DNA of 64,000 bases from Mytilus edulis (Eukaryota > Mollusca > Bivalvia > Mytilida > Mytilidae): the NCBI RefSeq assembly GCF_963676685.1, contig NC_092356.1:17161750-17225749 (forward strand), written 5' to 3'. The notes under the pieces are model-generated. The model was not told the origin of the DNA and ran no database searches. It was given only the letters and a program-made list of their open reading frames with translations. Position numbers and translations under genes: made by a program. Positions 32,591 through 45,381 of this stretch are shown piece after piece; position 1 is the first letter of the stretch; the number at the start of each line of letters is the position of its first letter.

Positions 32591-33222
32591 TTTATTCAAA
32601 TTAAAGCACAATCAAAATTTGTCACTAAATTAATCGACATGTATGAGAATAACTTGGTAAATCCAGTACTCATTATGGCGATTATATCAATAAATTAGGA
32701 CATGTCAAAAATCCTGGCAGTTTTGTGTCATGTTTTTCCCTAAACACATCTGACATGAAAGCTGAAGCAACTTTACAACGAAATAAGTTAAATTTATTAT
32801 TGACGTATGATAAACAAACGTCGTCTTTTAAATTGGTGGATAGAATTACAAATTTGTATTGTGCAAATTTCGAATGTTAGATCAAAACAAGTGGCTTGCA
32901 TATCATGGCTAAGACTTTGATTTAGTTTGTTTTGTAGTAGTGACTAACACTGCATTTGTATTGTCTGTATCAAAATACAAGCAATCACAGAACAGCTACA
33001 AAACTATGAGTCGCAAGTGGTGAAGTTGAAATAGTTCCATCGTTCGTTTTACAGACGCCATCACGAGTTGGTTAAACGTTATGAAATATTCTTTTTAAAG
33101 ATGATAACGGACATGTTCCTAATTTTGTTACTACAAACTTGTCCCCTTTTCACGAATATGAACTACCGAATTAGACTAAATACCTAGTTTGTACTAACGT
33201 GAGTAACACAACAGGTGCCACA

Positions 33223-33430
33223 TGTGCCACACTTCTTACCCTTGCGGAGCTCCGGAGAACAACCCTAGTTTTTGGTGGGATTCGTGTTGCTTAGTCTTTA
33301 GTTTTCTATGTTGCATTCTATGTTCTATTGTGTACATGTTGGTCTTTTCTTTTTTAACCATTGCGTTGTCAGTTTTAATTTCGATTTATGAGTTTGAATG
33401 TTCCTTTTCTGTTATCTTTTACCGGCCTTT
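33223..33430 (+). repeat. Dispersed repeat, family D
   Basis: CTCCGGAGAACAACCCTAGT, TTTTTGGTGGGATTCGTGTT, CATTGCGTTGTCAGTTTTAA and TATGAGTTTGAATGTTCC in order. Confidence 0.85.
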
Positions 33431-34626
33431 CTTTTATAACAATCGATTTTCTCACGAATTCAAATATTTCGAATACGTTTAATAGTCAAAACGAATGCCA
33501 TAATATATATTTTGAAACGAATGTATAAATTTGTTAATGTTTCTCTTCCTTTTTTATTGATCTTTTTTTTCTTTGCGTAAAACGTTGCTGTCTCCAAATT
33601 AGATATAAAAACGAAAGAAAACTTAGTCTAGCAAATCTACAAAACCCAAAACATAGAAAATCAAAGATTCAGCAAAACGAATCACATTAACTAACGGGAG
33701 AAAACTCAAATGCCTCAGAGGGATTAGCAGTTCCTGCTCCACATGATGCATACGTCATGTTGCTCAACATGTACAAATCTGATGATCAACAAATGATTTT
33801 TCAACAATCCCATTACAATTTGTGAAGCTTTAAAGCGATCCCGATAAAAGTTATAAAAGACCATTGTTAAAAACGTTAAATCAACCTTACATTCTCCAAA
33901 TAATTAGTAATCGGTTGCTAGTGTTTCGTGCGACTTCCAGTACTCATAGCTATTTGGTATTTGTGGCAGAATCTGGAGTACACAGAAAATGACAAATTAC
34001 ATTGACACAACATCCCCACCACCATTTTAAAATAAAGTTTGATTCGCTGTTTCAGAAAAAGACTGTATGAAAAACAAATATTCCCCGCAATACGTAAAAA
34101 TTCGTATGCCTCAAAATTGTTAACTTGTCGATAGTTTTCTTTTTTCTGTGGAAAAGGAAGCAAGGATCACAGCCTAAACATATTTTTATCAAGTATTTTA
34201 AAAACAAAAGGTCATGGTTTATGATTGCATAGTGATCGAATTGCTTAATGTAAACTTCAGCGTTATGTGATCTTTAATCTGACTGAAGATTGTAAACCTG
34301 CAATGGGAGTTGCTTGTAGTATATTCAATCAGTTTTGACGGATGACGTATGCATATTTTACGTTATATCAAAAGATATAATTTTATCTGAAGCTCCTGTC
34401 TTATTCATCTCGATATATATTAAGCCTGCCTTTGTTCACACTTCAGCTACAAACGTTATCTTTGGCGTTGATGACTTTTAAAGATTTGATAATGAATATG
34501 TATTTCTATGCTTTGAATTTTATACAACAACAAACATGACTTATTTATGTCTTTTTTAAATATAGTTATATAAAGTATAAATATCAATATCAAATCGTCG
34601 GTTGTTAAATTGTTTGGTGTATTACA
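33431..34626. other. No gene recognised
   Basis: AT-rich DNA without a supportable frame or repeat. Confidence 0.4.
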
Positions 34627-35003
34627 TTAAGGATGTACTTAGATGAGGTTAGGTGAAAATTAAAAAATCAAGAATTTAAAATTGATACAATAAGCCGGTA
34701 GAGCATTTGTTAAGGATAATAATAAGCTAAAAATATTGATAGGTCATGGACCTTCTTTTTGAGATATTTGAGAATTAAAATATTGCGGGAAAAGGCTGAC
34801 TCGGACTTTTGCCTTATATTTGCATTGGTATTATTTGAGTCTCAAAACAAAAGAAAGAAAATCAAGAATTTCCTAAAATTTTGGTAAATGACTTTTCGTG
34901 AGCTATTAAGTCTTATATGATAAAATAAATGGGTGTTATGGGGCAATATTTTACCTTGTAGTGTGTGGAAAAACACTAAGGAGTCCGAACATTTGACACA
35001 AAT
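34627..35003 (+). mobile_element. MITE family I, 3' end lost
   Basis: TTAAGGATGTACTTAG starts a copy parallel to 36359-36762 (TATTGATAGGTCATGGA, ATAAATGGGTGTTATGGGGC). The right terminal repeat is missing. Confidence 0.75.
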
Positions 35004-36154
35004 GCCATTTCCTATACTGCAATTTGAATAGTAGGTACTAATTTAAAGACACTAGTTATTGCTATTAGAGAATCTCAGATTAATACAAACGCTGCCAATG
35101 GTGAAATTTAAAAGAATACTTTTGCATGCTTCTGTAATTCCCGCAAGGAATCCATATAACATGCAATGTACATCTCATATCTTAGACTATAAGCATGATA
35201 AGTAATTGAAAATTATATTTGCTTTATGTTAAGAATCAAATTAACTAGTTGTATAAATGAATTATATAAAACTAAAATTAAATCTACCTTTTAACTTATC
35301 TTCAAATAGCCCGTTTCCGTCTTTATTTCTATGCATCTTATCAAAATTATACAGACAATCTTATATAACAAAGGTTAATGAAACGTATTGCTGATATTTG
35401 TATCTGAAGCACGATTTCGCTGCAATCCCCATCAAGCAAACCATCCGAGGTGTTCCGAGATAAGATCTAATCTATTTCATGCAGATTATGTTCCAATAGT
35501 TCTGTTAATTTCTCATTTGTCTCCATTTTGGCTGACAGTTCTTCGATACACGTTTTCATTTGAATTTGCAGTGATGTAATCAAACATCATATAATTTCCT
35601 CAGCTTGAACTGCAGACATTTCATACCAAATTAATCGAGTTGGTCATGAAAAATACGCATATGTTGTAAAAAGGTATCTAAAAATACACCGCTTTTAATT
35701 TCGTTTCCTTTTTTTTAAATCTGTTAATTTTTTTACTCACACGATGGGATTGGAAATTGAAAATATAAAACAATTCAATCATGTTTGGCTATTAAAATTT
35801 AACATGCTATGGTGCTCTACATAACCTAAGGAGAAAAAAGAAAGATGCCCATCTTCTTTAATATATGGTTGGGAAATTAAGGTTTGTATAAGTAGAAGTG
35901 AACGATATATCATATATCACATGAGAAAAATATCGTATCTATCCACAAGTCGATCGTTAGATGCATAATATCTAGTCTCGCATCAAAATCAAATGAATAC
36001 CTAAATGCATATCTCGCTTATTTGTTGCATATCATACCACCATATCACAGTTTAGTGGGTTATTGTCTAGCTTATTTTATATATTATAATTGAAAAAGAA
36101 GAATATGTTGTACGATTGCCAATAATTGGTGTTAAAAGCATGTCTTCCTTTTTC
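35004..36154. other. No gene recognised
   Basis: A 63-codon frame at 35388-35579 has no recognisable domain or splice context. Confidence 0.4.
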
Positions 36155-36358
36155 AGACACACTTTACCCTTCCGGAACACCTGAGATCACCCCCAGTTTT
36201 TGGCGGGGTTCGTGTTACTTGATCTTTAGTTTTCTATGATGTGTTTTCTGTACTATTATTTGTGTTTGTCTTTTTATTTTTAGCCATGGCGTTGTCAGTT
36301 TATTTTCAATCTGTGATTTTGACTGTCTATTTAGAGCTGGTATCTTTGTCCCTCTTTT
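36155..36358 (+). repeat. Dispersed repeat, family D
   Basis: CGGAACACCTGAGATCACCC, TTTTTGGCGGGGTTCGTGTT and CCATGGCGTTGTCAGTTTAT in order. Ends at the family I element. Confidence 0.9.
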
Positions 36359-36762
36359 TTAAGGACGTACTTAGGTGAAATTCAAAAAAATCAAGGATTC
36401 AAATACTATAAGTGAGAAGAGCATTAATTTGGTTTAGGAACAAAATAAGCTAAAAAGATATTGATAGGTCATGGATCTCCTTTTTTAGATATTTGATTTT
36501 TAAAATATGGCAGGAAAAGGCTGACTTGAACTTTTACCTTACATTTGCATTGGTATTATTTTGGTCTCAAATCAAAAGAAAAAAAATCAAGAATCTGCTT
36601 AAATTTTGGCAAATGAACTTTTCTGAGGTATTAAGTCTAATATAAAAAGATAAATGGGTGTTATGGGGCAAAATATTTTACCTTCATCGAATGGTAAAAA
36701 AAAAAACGAGGATTCCGAACATCTTACACAGATTACAAAACCTCAACTAAGTACATCCTTAA
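36359..36762 (+). mobile_element. MITE family I, complete
   Basis: 404 bp with ends TTAAGGACGTACTTAGGTGA and TCAACTAAGTACATCCTTAA. TTAA at both edges is compatible with a TTAA target preference (piggyBac or Kolobok type), though TTAA may belong to the TIR. No coding capacity. Confidence 0.85.
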
Positions 36763-37159
36763 TTTCTATAACTATTGCGATTTCTAGCGTGACATAATTG
36801 TATTGTATAAATATATGTCTATGAATGGAGACTACTTAGACTGGTTGACCACTTGATTCTATTCTTTATTTTTGTAATAGGGGAAATTTGTGTTGAAAGC
36901 AGATCTTTGATAGTCACAATTGAATGTATAGGTTTAGTGCGTTACATACTTGTATTATGGACATTTGTTTATTGGCGGAGACCGCTTGGCGACCTCTAGA
37001 TGCTTCTGACTTCACATGCAGGCTACAAATTAAAAAAATGAGATTTTACGAGAGTTCGATTACACAAAATTTAGTTTATATACTTAACAGTGCTTATTTG
37101 ACTCGACCAGTGTTGAAAAAAATGTAACTATAAATGGTCTTGAATGACATATATAAACA

Positions 37160-38580
37160 GTTTAAAAGTGTGACCAACAACGGAATGGAAGCTCTTGTAG
37201 GTGTGGATCCTAAAGATCTATATTATTTTGATAAGTTTTATATTTTGATTTTTAAGTTGGTGCTTAATGTTTAATATATGCTGCTTATATATTTACTGTG
37301 GTATATAAAAATAAGGAATGATTTTCAATGAGACAACAATCCACAGGAGACGAAATGACGTAAAAACGCTTCACAAAATACTAAAGACACAAAGTACAGA
37401 TCTCAGAGTAATCCCCGTTACTAAAAGTTAGTTCAAAACCCATAACAACTAATAAAACATGTATCTACGACTAATGTATCAATCGGTACAAATGCATTAT
37501 GCATGCTAGCAATTCTGACTGTACTCTTTTGTCATTAAGAGTCGGTTGAAAACGCTACAAAGCGTATTCTACTTGCAAATTATGCGCACCTACCCTAAAT
37601 AAAACATCAATGTCTATATCTGCGAGAAGGTAGAATATATGTAAAAAAAGAATTAATTAACTTCTCAGTATGTTAATCGACGTGTTGCGTTCTTTTGTAA
37701 CAGAAGAAAATAAGATGGAATTTATGATTAATCTGTTAATTAACGTTTGCTTAACGTCAAGTGGTAATCATATGTTGCACGATTACAATGAAACATTTAA
37801 TGAAAAGATAGTGTTTATTTTCAAAAATGGAGACCTAGACGAAGCACGGACAATTACAAAATTAATGTACTTACCAGGAAGGTTTGTTAATTATGGCCTC
37901 TTATTCTCCTGTACGTGCCTATCGATTCCAGAAAGAGTTATATAAATGATTCTTGATTGTGTTTAAATGAAACCCTCTTTAAGCATTTGGGCGGATGAAC
38001 GTTATTATTCTGTCTAGACTTGAATTTGTTTTTATAAATCTAACACTGGACGTCCTTCAATTTAAGTGTTAATGCCGGACGAAAACAGTTCTTTTGGTCA
38101 CCTTTTCTATAATAGGGTCAACCCTTTGAGTAATACTAAATGAGAGCAATATTTCAGTTGTCGTACATTGTACAATTATTTTTTTGTTTTCTTTCTTTTT
38201 GCATCGCATATTGTATCCCCGGGTTGAGCAGGTGCAAGTAACAGCATCGAAATGCCGCTAAATAGTGAGGTGTGGCGGAAACTATTCGTCTGGTAACGCA
38301 GACGATTTTAAGTACTTATTTCAAATGCAAATGACAGTTGCATTATCAAAGATCATAAAGGTCAATTCACAGAGGTAAAAGTTGTACTATTACCGCCCGA
38401 TGAAAGGACGTTTCATTTATCTTCGCCAAATGTCAATGACAACTAAAAAGAAAATATTATTCTAGATAAACGTTGATTCACGTTCTGCAATCAACAATCC
38501 TCGGATGAATTTTTACATTCGTTATGCAGAAGAAAGGGAACGGCCGAATTGAGACATTTTCATTTTGAAGTAAAAGATTT
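37160..38580 (+). repeat. Segmental tandem duplication, copy 1
   Basis: Shares ordered blocks with 38903-41410: ACCAACAACGGAATGGAAGC, AGATCTATATTATTT, ATTATGCGCACCTACCCTAA, CTTCTCAGTATGTTAATCGA, GAGCAGGTGCAAGTAACAG, and the TTTCATTTATCTTCGCCAA block. A family A-like start lies at 37312-37390. Confidence 0.85.
37704..37945 (+). pseudogene. Decayed exon resembling the HSCB co-chaperone C terminus
   Basis: Acceptor TTTTGTAACAG then an open frame. The stretch FNEKIVFIFKNGDLDEAR, then TITKLMYL, resembles the HscB C-terminal helix pattern (Phe-spaced helix, Asp-rich turn, EA(K/R)..TK..Y). No J domain or HPD motif is present nearby. The duplicate at about 40030-40240 is riddled with stops. The likeness is by eye over about 26 residues and may be chance. 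Confidence 0.3.
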
Positions 38581-38793
38581 TAAAAATTGATTGAAGAATA
38601 TGATTATGACTCTTGAACATTCAATTCCAGTAGGATTTCAAAACGCTTAGACGAAAGGTATACTCATAATCAACCTTTTATTGATAAATATAAATCAATT
38701 CAGAGTAGTTTACTGTTGTACCCTCACATAACTAATAATGAATTTGTCTGATAGTATAAAAAGTTATGAAAGGTACCAGGATTATAATTTAGT

Positions 38794-38838
38794 ACGCCAG
38801 ACGCTCGTTTCGTCTACATTAGACCAAAACAGTGATAT
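38794..38838 (-). ncRNA. Degenerate hammerhead ribozyme motif
   Basis: 3' half intact on the minus strand (GAC, GAAA, ACGAGCGT, C, TGGCGT, then ACTAAATTATAATCCTGGTA). The 5' core is destroyed. Confidence 0.65.
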
Positions 38839-38987
38839 CTAAAGATGTTATTGTAATATTACCAAAATGACTATCTCAAACAATCAATTGTGAACCTGAT
38901 AAAAAAGGACCAACAACAGAATGGAAGCTCTCGTATGTGTTGTTTTTGAAGATCTATATTATTTGGTAAAAATATAAGTTTTAAATT

Positions 38988-39570
38988 AAAGGAGTAGGTC
39001 CGGTAAAGACCGATTTTGGCCTCAAATTTCAGGTTCATCTTACGAAAGATTTTGACTACTTTTTAAACACTTAAGTGTCTATTTCATTTGAATCAATTAG
39101 TTTATGTGAAAGATTTTAACTGATTTATTCATTAAAAACGACCCGATTCAAGCTCAAATATGAAAAATCTACCAAATATGCTGAAAAATGTCACTTTTCA
39201 GATGGTTTTTGTCAAAAATGAAAGTGGCCGCATCCGTGTTCATTCTCAACCTTTATATATGTTATGTATTATCATAAAATATAACTTGCATTTCAATATT
39301 AAAGATGAACACGGATGCGGCCACTTTTGTTTCACAGGAAAACCGTCTAAAATTTAACTAAAATGCTAGAATTGTGAAGATTTCAGTAATTTAGCATGAC
39401 TTAATGGTGCTAGTACCCGATATATGTGCATTGTATTGTCAAAAACAGCCCATATTATGTAGCAGAAGCATTCTACTGCCCAGTAAATAACTAAAAGTTT
39501 ACATTTTAACAATTTTGTAAAACTTCTATATTTTGGGGCCAAAAAGGGGTCTTACTGGACCTACTCCTTT
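38988..39570. mobile_element. Non-autonomous TIR element, 583 bp
   Basis: Ends AAAGGAGTAGGTCCGGTAAA (38988 on) and TACTGGACCTACTCCTTT (to 39570) form imperfect TIRs of about 34 bp. A second, perfect 23-bp inverted pair (AAAGTGGCCGCATCCGTGTT start at 39221; inverse 39305-39327) sits inside. It is absent from the equivalent place in duplication copy 1, so it inserted after the duplication. Confidence 0.9.
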
Positions 39571-40539
39571 TTGTTTATTTTGTAGGTGCTTATTTTGTAA
39601 TGTGTGCGGCTCGTATTTAAACTGTGTTATATACAAATATGGAATGATTCCCAATGAGACAACTATCCACAGAAGACAAAATGACGTAAACACGCTTGAC
39701 AAAAAACAAAAGATACAAAGTACAGATCTTCGAGTACTCGCAGTTTCTCAACGCTAGTTCAAAGCCAATAACAACTAATAAAACAGTCATGTATCTATGA
39801 ATTACATATCAATCAGTACAAATGTACTATGCATACTTGCAATTATGACCGTATTGTATTGTCATTATGTGTCGGCTACGATCTCTACAAAGAGTATTCT
39901 ACTTACAAATTATGCGTACCGACCCTAAATAAAACATCAATGTCTTTGTTTACGAGGAGTATGTAAAAAGCATTAATTATCTTCTCAGTATGTTAATCGA
40001 CGTGTTGTGTTTTTTTTTGTAACAGAAAAATATCAGATGGAATTTAGTAATTGTGATTAATTGTTATATTTGTAAATAAGCGTTCGGTCAATGTGCAGTT
40101 GCAAACTGGCAAATGATATTTTGAAGTTTACAATGTAACATTTGATCAATAAGATATAGAGAGTTTTATTTCAAAAATGAACAGACCTATTTAAAGGACG
40201 AATAAATATAAATGTCCTAACCAGGGAGGATTGTTAAATATGGACACTTATTGCTGAACGTGCTACAGTCCGCCTACCTATTCCATATATAGTTGAATAA
40301 AAGGTTCTTTAATGTGCATAAACGGAACCCCCTCTCTAAGCGTTTAAGCGGATAAATGTAATTATTCCGTCTCGACTAGAATATGTATTTATGAATCTAA
40401 AAATGAACGAACCTCGATTAAATGATTTTGTTTGTTTATTTAAAATATCTTGCGTATATTCCAGGTTAAGCAGGTGCAGGGAACAGGATATAAAATGCCG
40501 CCTAAGTATGACGTGTGATAGTCACGTGTCCTTTTATAT

Positions 40540-40688
40540 AGACAATAATAGTGCATTGACTTGACATATCAACGATATAAGGATGAGGCTTAGAAACGGG
40601 GAAATGCAAGGCTGTGCCGAACTTTTTCCCCGTTTCGGGCCGAATCCTTATATCGTTGATATGTCAAGTCAATGCACTATTATTGTCT
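40540..40688. mobile_element. Hairpin MITE, 149 bp
   Basis: 45-bp perfect arms (AGACAATAATAGTGCATTGA onward; inverse 40644-40688) plus a partly paired centre. Flanks TTATAT and TTATAC may be a worn target duplication. Confidence 0.85.
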
Positions 40689-41410
40689 TTATACTGCAAT
40701 CTAAGAAAACCATTTTCAATTATTGTATAGTGTGTTAATGTAATTTATTTGATTTAAATATTGAGGGAAATCTCCCTTTAAAAAGGCCTCATATCACACA
40801 GCCGGAGAAATATACAACACGATAAAATGTACATCATTACCTGTTGAAAACCGCAATCAATGGTGAACGAATTCGTTTGTTTATAGACTAAAATATCAAC
40901 AATAAACATAAAACATAATGATTTATAGGTTGCAAACAAAAAAATATTAACACGTGAAATATGTTTTTTCAAAAAAATTGTAAAAGAAACAAGTTTGGGT
41001 CGTTAAACGCATCGTTGTTTACATTGGAAGCAAGAACAGGTTGTAAAGGTCGTATGAATAAATAAATATAATTTCGACAATTTCTATTTAAATATTCATG
41101 AGGAAAATTGATATCATGTCAGTGACTGTATATGACATAGAAATATACGGTCAACGCATTTTGACTGCTCAAATAGAACGAGTGCAGTATAAATGGTGGT
41201 AACTACTCGTCTGGTCAAGGTAGTCTAAGCTTTTACGTACTTTTTTAAAAATGCAAATGATAGTTTGATTATCAAAGATAACAAAGGTCAGCTCACTTCA
41301 GTATATTAAGTTGTACTTGTATTGCCCTATCAAGGGCGTTTCATTTATCTTTACCAAGTGTTTTATGACCCCTAGAAAGAACATATTGTTTAAGTTTAGT
41401 TTAGACGTTT

Positions 41411-41971
41411 TTAGTTTTTATGTAAAAGATTTTCAAAAATGATTTAAAAATCTGATAAAGACTTCAATTTTTCAAATTTCAGTTTTGAATTTTCTTTGGA
41501 ATCTGGTATCGTTGTTATTCTATTTATTCAATCTGTGATTGAAACAGATACAGGGTAAATGGGTTCTTTGGTCGGGTTGTTGTTTCTTTGACACATTCCC
41601 CATATTCATTCTCAATTTTATCTTTCTTTTTTTTTGGAAAGCTCAAATGCAGTCAAACTTAGAAAAACACTGATGGCCACCACTGATAATTAATATAAAT
41701 CAAGTAAGATCACTCTATCGTGGTATTTAGCGTGATTAATTGAACAAATGATAAACTCTTCACATCTATTTTGATGTCAAGTTGGTGATGGTGAAAACCA
41801 AAAAGGTGTTCGTATTTTTGGTATGAGTAGTTTAGAAAGACATAAGCTAGACAGTGTATATGCTTTCGTAAGTGAGTGTTCTGAAATCTTAATTCAGTTA
41901 CACAATTGAACACTTGTCTGTTACATTTGTTATAATCAAAGACTACTGTAATAATCATTGTTTTGATTTTA
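41411..41971. other. No gene; family F fragment at 41560-41628
   Basis: TTCTTTGGTCGGGTTGTTG and GACACATTCCCCATATTCAT mark family F. The rest is unassigned. Confidence 0.55.
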
Positions 41972-42023
41972 GCGCCACTGATGAGTTGTATAACTTATAT
42001 AGACCGAATCAAGCGTCTGACAT
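41972..42023 (+). ncRNA. Degenerate hammerhead ribozyme motif
   Basis: GCGCCA and an intact CTGATGA, but stem II is expanded, GAAA reads CGAA and stem III is disrupted (AAGCGTC). Confidence 0.5.
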
Positions 42024-42309
42024 ACTAAACTGTATGCTTTATATTTGTGAAGTTTTTTACAATGAAATATTAATCAGAAGTGCTATATTAATCTGTGTTA
42101 ACCCGACAAGTCAGATCAAGTATACTGTGTGAACTTAAATCTTACAGACGATCTCAGTGTCTTGATTTGTAACAACTTTGCACAGTTTCTAGTGGATTAA
42201 TTTCTCACTCGCATAACTAATCCAAGGGTAATTAAAAAGCAATGTAAAGACGAAAGTTTAGCTTCCTCCAGTAATAAACAAGACACACCTCATTCAAATA
42301 ATAATTGAT

Positions 42310-42420
42310 CCGTAGACATTTAAGGCCGAACAATGACCTAAAGTTGTTAATTTCTGTGTCATTTAGTCTCTTGTAGAGAGTTGTCTCAGCGGTAATCATA
42401 CCACACCTCCTTTTTTTTTT
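42310..42420 (-). repeat. Dispersed repeat, family A fragment
   Basis: AGGCCGAACAATGACCTA, TAGTCTCTTGTAGAGAGTTG and GGTAATCATACCACACCTCC in order. Confidence 0.75.
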
Positions 42421-43030
42421 TATGTCTAAGATAATATAAACCTCATCCAAGCATCCAAGGGATGTAATGGATGAGGATTATTCTCTGAACAAGCCGTAAG
42501 GCTTCGAGGGTTTAATTAGCACGTGGCTACTTTGTTGACACAAATTCCCAATTAAACACGAGATAGCCTGGAGGCTATATGATAGAGAATCTGCATGTTA
42601 TATATCCAATGCATTGGCATTATCTGTTGAAATTGCTGGAACAACGGTGTCGTCAATCTAGTTACAACAAGTGATCATGAACATGTACACATATCAATTA
42701 TAGTAACCTGAGTTCAAGACTTTTGTTTGTGTAGCAATATAGTTGAATCCTCTGCTTCTCAATCAGTGAAGTCACCTATTTATAGCTAGTTACCATTCCT
42801 GGCATTTCTTTTAATTATGCAAACACTAACAGGCAGGTTTGTTGTTTGAACTTATTAATTACTATTTACCTCGAGGGCCGAGTGATATAATAATCACTAG
42901 AATGTCATTGATTTCATATAGTGAAGTTTCGAACACCAGGAGCCGTGCTTCAGCTGGCCCCGAAACAAAAATATATGTACTAGTTCAGTGATAATGGACG
43001 TCATACTAAACTTTGAAATATATAAAAGAA
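42421..43030. other. No gene; small hairpin
   Basis: A CTCATCCA...TGGATGAG hairpin at 42442-42478. Otherwise nothing supportable. Confidence 0.4.
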
Positions 43031-43116
43031 ACTAAAATTAAAAATCATACAAGACTAACAAAGGCCAGGGGCTCCTGACTTGGGACAGGCGAAAGAATGC
43101 GGCGGGGTTAAACATG
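43031..43116 (+). repeat. Dispersed repeat, family A 3' fragment
   Basis: GGGGCTCCTGACTTGGGACAG then GCGGCGGGGTTAAACATG, the distal part of family A as seen at 63900-63950. Confidence 0.75.
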
Positions 43117-43545
43117 TGTATTGAAATATCTCAATGCATATGTTATGATATTATTAATTCGTATATTTTAACAAATTTGATTCGTTTAGGGATAGTCACA
43201 TGTTAAATTATATTTTCGAAGGTAGAGAGAAAACGGCGGATAGCAAAAAGCATATTGACCGGCAAAATGCATATCGCACGGTTATTTTTAGAATATCTAA
43301 AAACCGATATACTTTGTGACGTCATGTAATGAATTTCAGGATATTGTTTAACGTTTTGAAACACATGATATCTGTGATCGATTATTTGACGAAAAAATCT
43401 TCAAATACATAAGATGTCAAAAAAAAATTAAATGAAATAACAACTAATATGTTGTTATTGTCAACATGGTCAAGGAGACAATGTAATATCTATAAAATTC
43501 CAACAAACCTAAATGACGATTTTGATACAAATATGGTCGGAAATT

Positions 43546-43702
43546 AATAATATAACAAATATAGCCTTTGTATGAGGTCAATACATGATATATCGACCAA
43601 AAGAAGTATATCGACCTCGGACTTCGTCCTCAGTCAATATACTTCTTTCAGGTCAATATATCCTTGTATCGACCTCATACAAAGGCTATATTTGTATAAT
43701 AT
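43546..43702. mobile_element. Hairpin MITE, ~155 bp
   Basis: Arms ACAAATATAGCCTTTGTATG onward and their inverse (to 43697) are almost fully paired, with a further paired inner segment around CTCGGACTTCGTCCTCAG. Confidence 0.85.
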
Positions 43703-43713
43703 CATCGGTGATT

Positions 43714-44053
43714 TTTAGTATCACAGGCTTATGAGGTAAAAAAGATTTTGATATTAGGTCAAGTAAGAGCAACCAAACAAAAGTAAAACCAAACATAATC
43801 AGCGCAGTTAGAGGTAAAACCATACCTTTTCCTAATGATTGTGTCGTGTAAAGTAAAATATACAGCAGTTTATTGTTCCTAAAAATTGTACCGATTAAAA
43901 GCTTGAGTTTTTACTTCTGTAAATTGCTCTCACTTGACTTGGTATCAGGATGTCGTATCACAAAGTAGGTAACCTGTCAAAAAAATGTAAATATTTTAGT
44001 CAAAAGTCGGTAATATCAAAATCTTTTTTACCTCATAAGCCTGTGATACTAAA
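43714..44053. mobile_element. TIR element with 43-bp arms, 340 bp
   Basis: TTTAGTATCACAGGCTTATG onward and its inverse ending at 44053. Begins 12 bp after the preceding hairpin element. Part of the interior (ATCAGGATGTCG...GTAACCTG) is an old duplicate of 44054-44130. Confidence 0.85.
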
Positions 44054-44421
44054 CCAGGATGTCCAACCACAGAAAACGTAACCTGCCGATTGATGATATA
44101 ATCCTGAGTCAAAAGTTAGTAAGATGAAAAAAATATATCGCTTGGAAAAGTGGTGTGCTGTAATCCACAATTCTGTAAATCTCGGTAAACCGGAAGTTTG
44201 TCTGCTATCTTTTCAGGGTTGTGGTTGTAAGACCAAACAATCAGGTATGGCAACGAATTTATTTTGAAAGCAAATGAGTAAATACAGACACTGAATTACA
44301 ACTTTAGGAACACATTCACATTACGATAGGCATATTACCTATAGGCAAAAAATGTTTAATGGAGATGACTGAAGTAAACTGAAATAAATAAGCAATTTCA
44401 TTCATTGTTTATTCAAATATA

Positions 44422-44450
44422 CACTGAGTGCCAATAGTAATGCAACACAA
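44422..44450 (+). repeat. Isolated transposon-end-like sequence
   Basis: CACTGAGTGCCAATAGTAAT followed by GCAACACAA looks like a mariner-type terminal repeat. No opposite end was found nearby. Confidence 0.25.
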
Positions 44451-44453
44451 AAC

Positions 44454-45381
44454 ATTCCTATTCAAGCTTGATCCCATTTGGTCCCTTTTAAGTTACAAGA
44501 TAAAAAGGTTAGATCAATGCATTCTTCAAACAGTGGTAAAACGTTACTTTAACAATTTAGTCTTACGTCAATTTATTTCAGTTTAGAAACATTCAATTAA
44601 CCCCATAGGGGTCAACATTAAAACTCAAAAATGTGAACACACTGGGCCAAATCAAAGATAACATTGACCAAATCAAAGATAACATTCTTTAAAAAAATTT
44701 TTTTAATTAATTAAATTTGTTATTTTGGGGGTTACAAATGTGGTATTTGTAAATGTAAAAATCGAATAATAAAAAAATAAAAAAGCTCGATTAGTGAACA
44801 TCCAATTGAAAAAGATCTGTCGGTCTGCCTTTTTCAGTATGGAATATCTTTCTATTAGTACTCAAAGAAAGAAATGTTTTAAAAAAATTCTATCAGATTG
44901 TTTAGATCGAACACATTTCGTACAACTCGCTGCTCTCGTTTAATTTGTCCGGAACTATCAAACTGCTAAATAAAGTTTACTTGGTATGCTTCAACTAAAT
45001 ATATTGAATTTAATGTGTTTTACGCTGAGTAATGATAATACTTGCTTGATGATTATTTAACGAAAAAATAATCGTTACAGCTCGGTCGTTCTCGGTACGC
45101 CCGAGAATGGCCGAATAATTACAAGTGAACAATTGGCTTCACTCAGATTCGGTATTTCAAAAGTTATTGCACTATTTCAATAGTATGACTTTGTTTACAC
45201 TTTGAAGTTTTATGCTGGACGGTATATTCACAAGGAGTTCATTTTAGTGTGGTTCTTCGCATGAACAAAATGGTACATTAATTGTCTTAAGATGTCGTGT
45301 TTGTGAGTGCTGAAGTCAGATATATTTAGATTGTCTATATTCATATTCAGTTTATGATAACCATTACAAAATATGTCTACA
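44454..45381. other. Downstream region of the GPCR gene
   Basis: AT-rich DNA, no frame. Short direct repeat CAAATCAAAGATAACATT (44650-44690). Probably 3' UTR and intergenic. Confidence 0.4.

Larger units (their letters stand above)
30651..33050 (+). repeat. Segmental tandem duplication, unit 2
   Basis: Counterpart of 28380-30650, about 2.27 kb further on. It carries its own inserts, including a family G piece and an internal ~240-bp tandem repeat. Confidence 0.65.
38903..41410 (+). repeat. Segmental tandem duplication, copy 2 (with insertions)
   Basis: Parallel to copy 1 but enlarged by the TIR element at 38988-39570 and by a stretch with the hairpin at 40540-40688. Confidence 0.85.
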
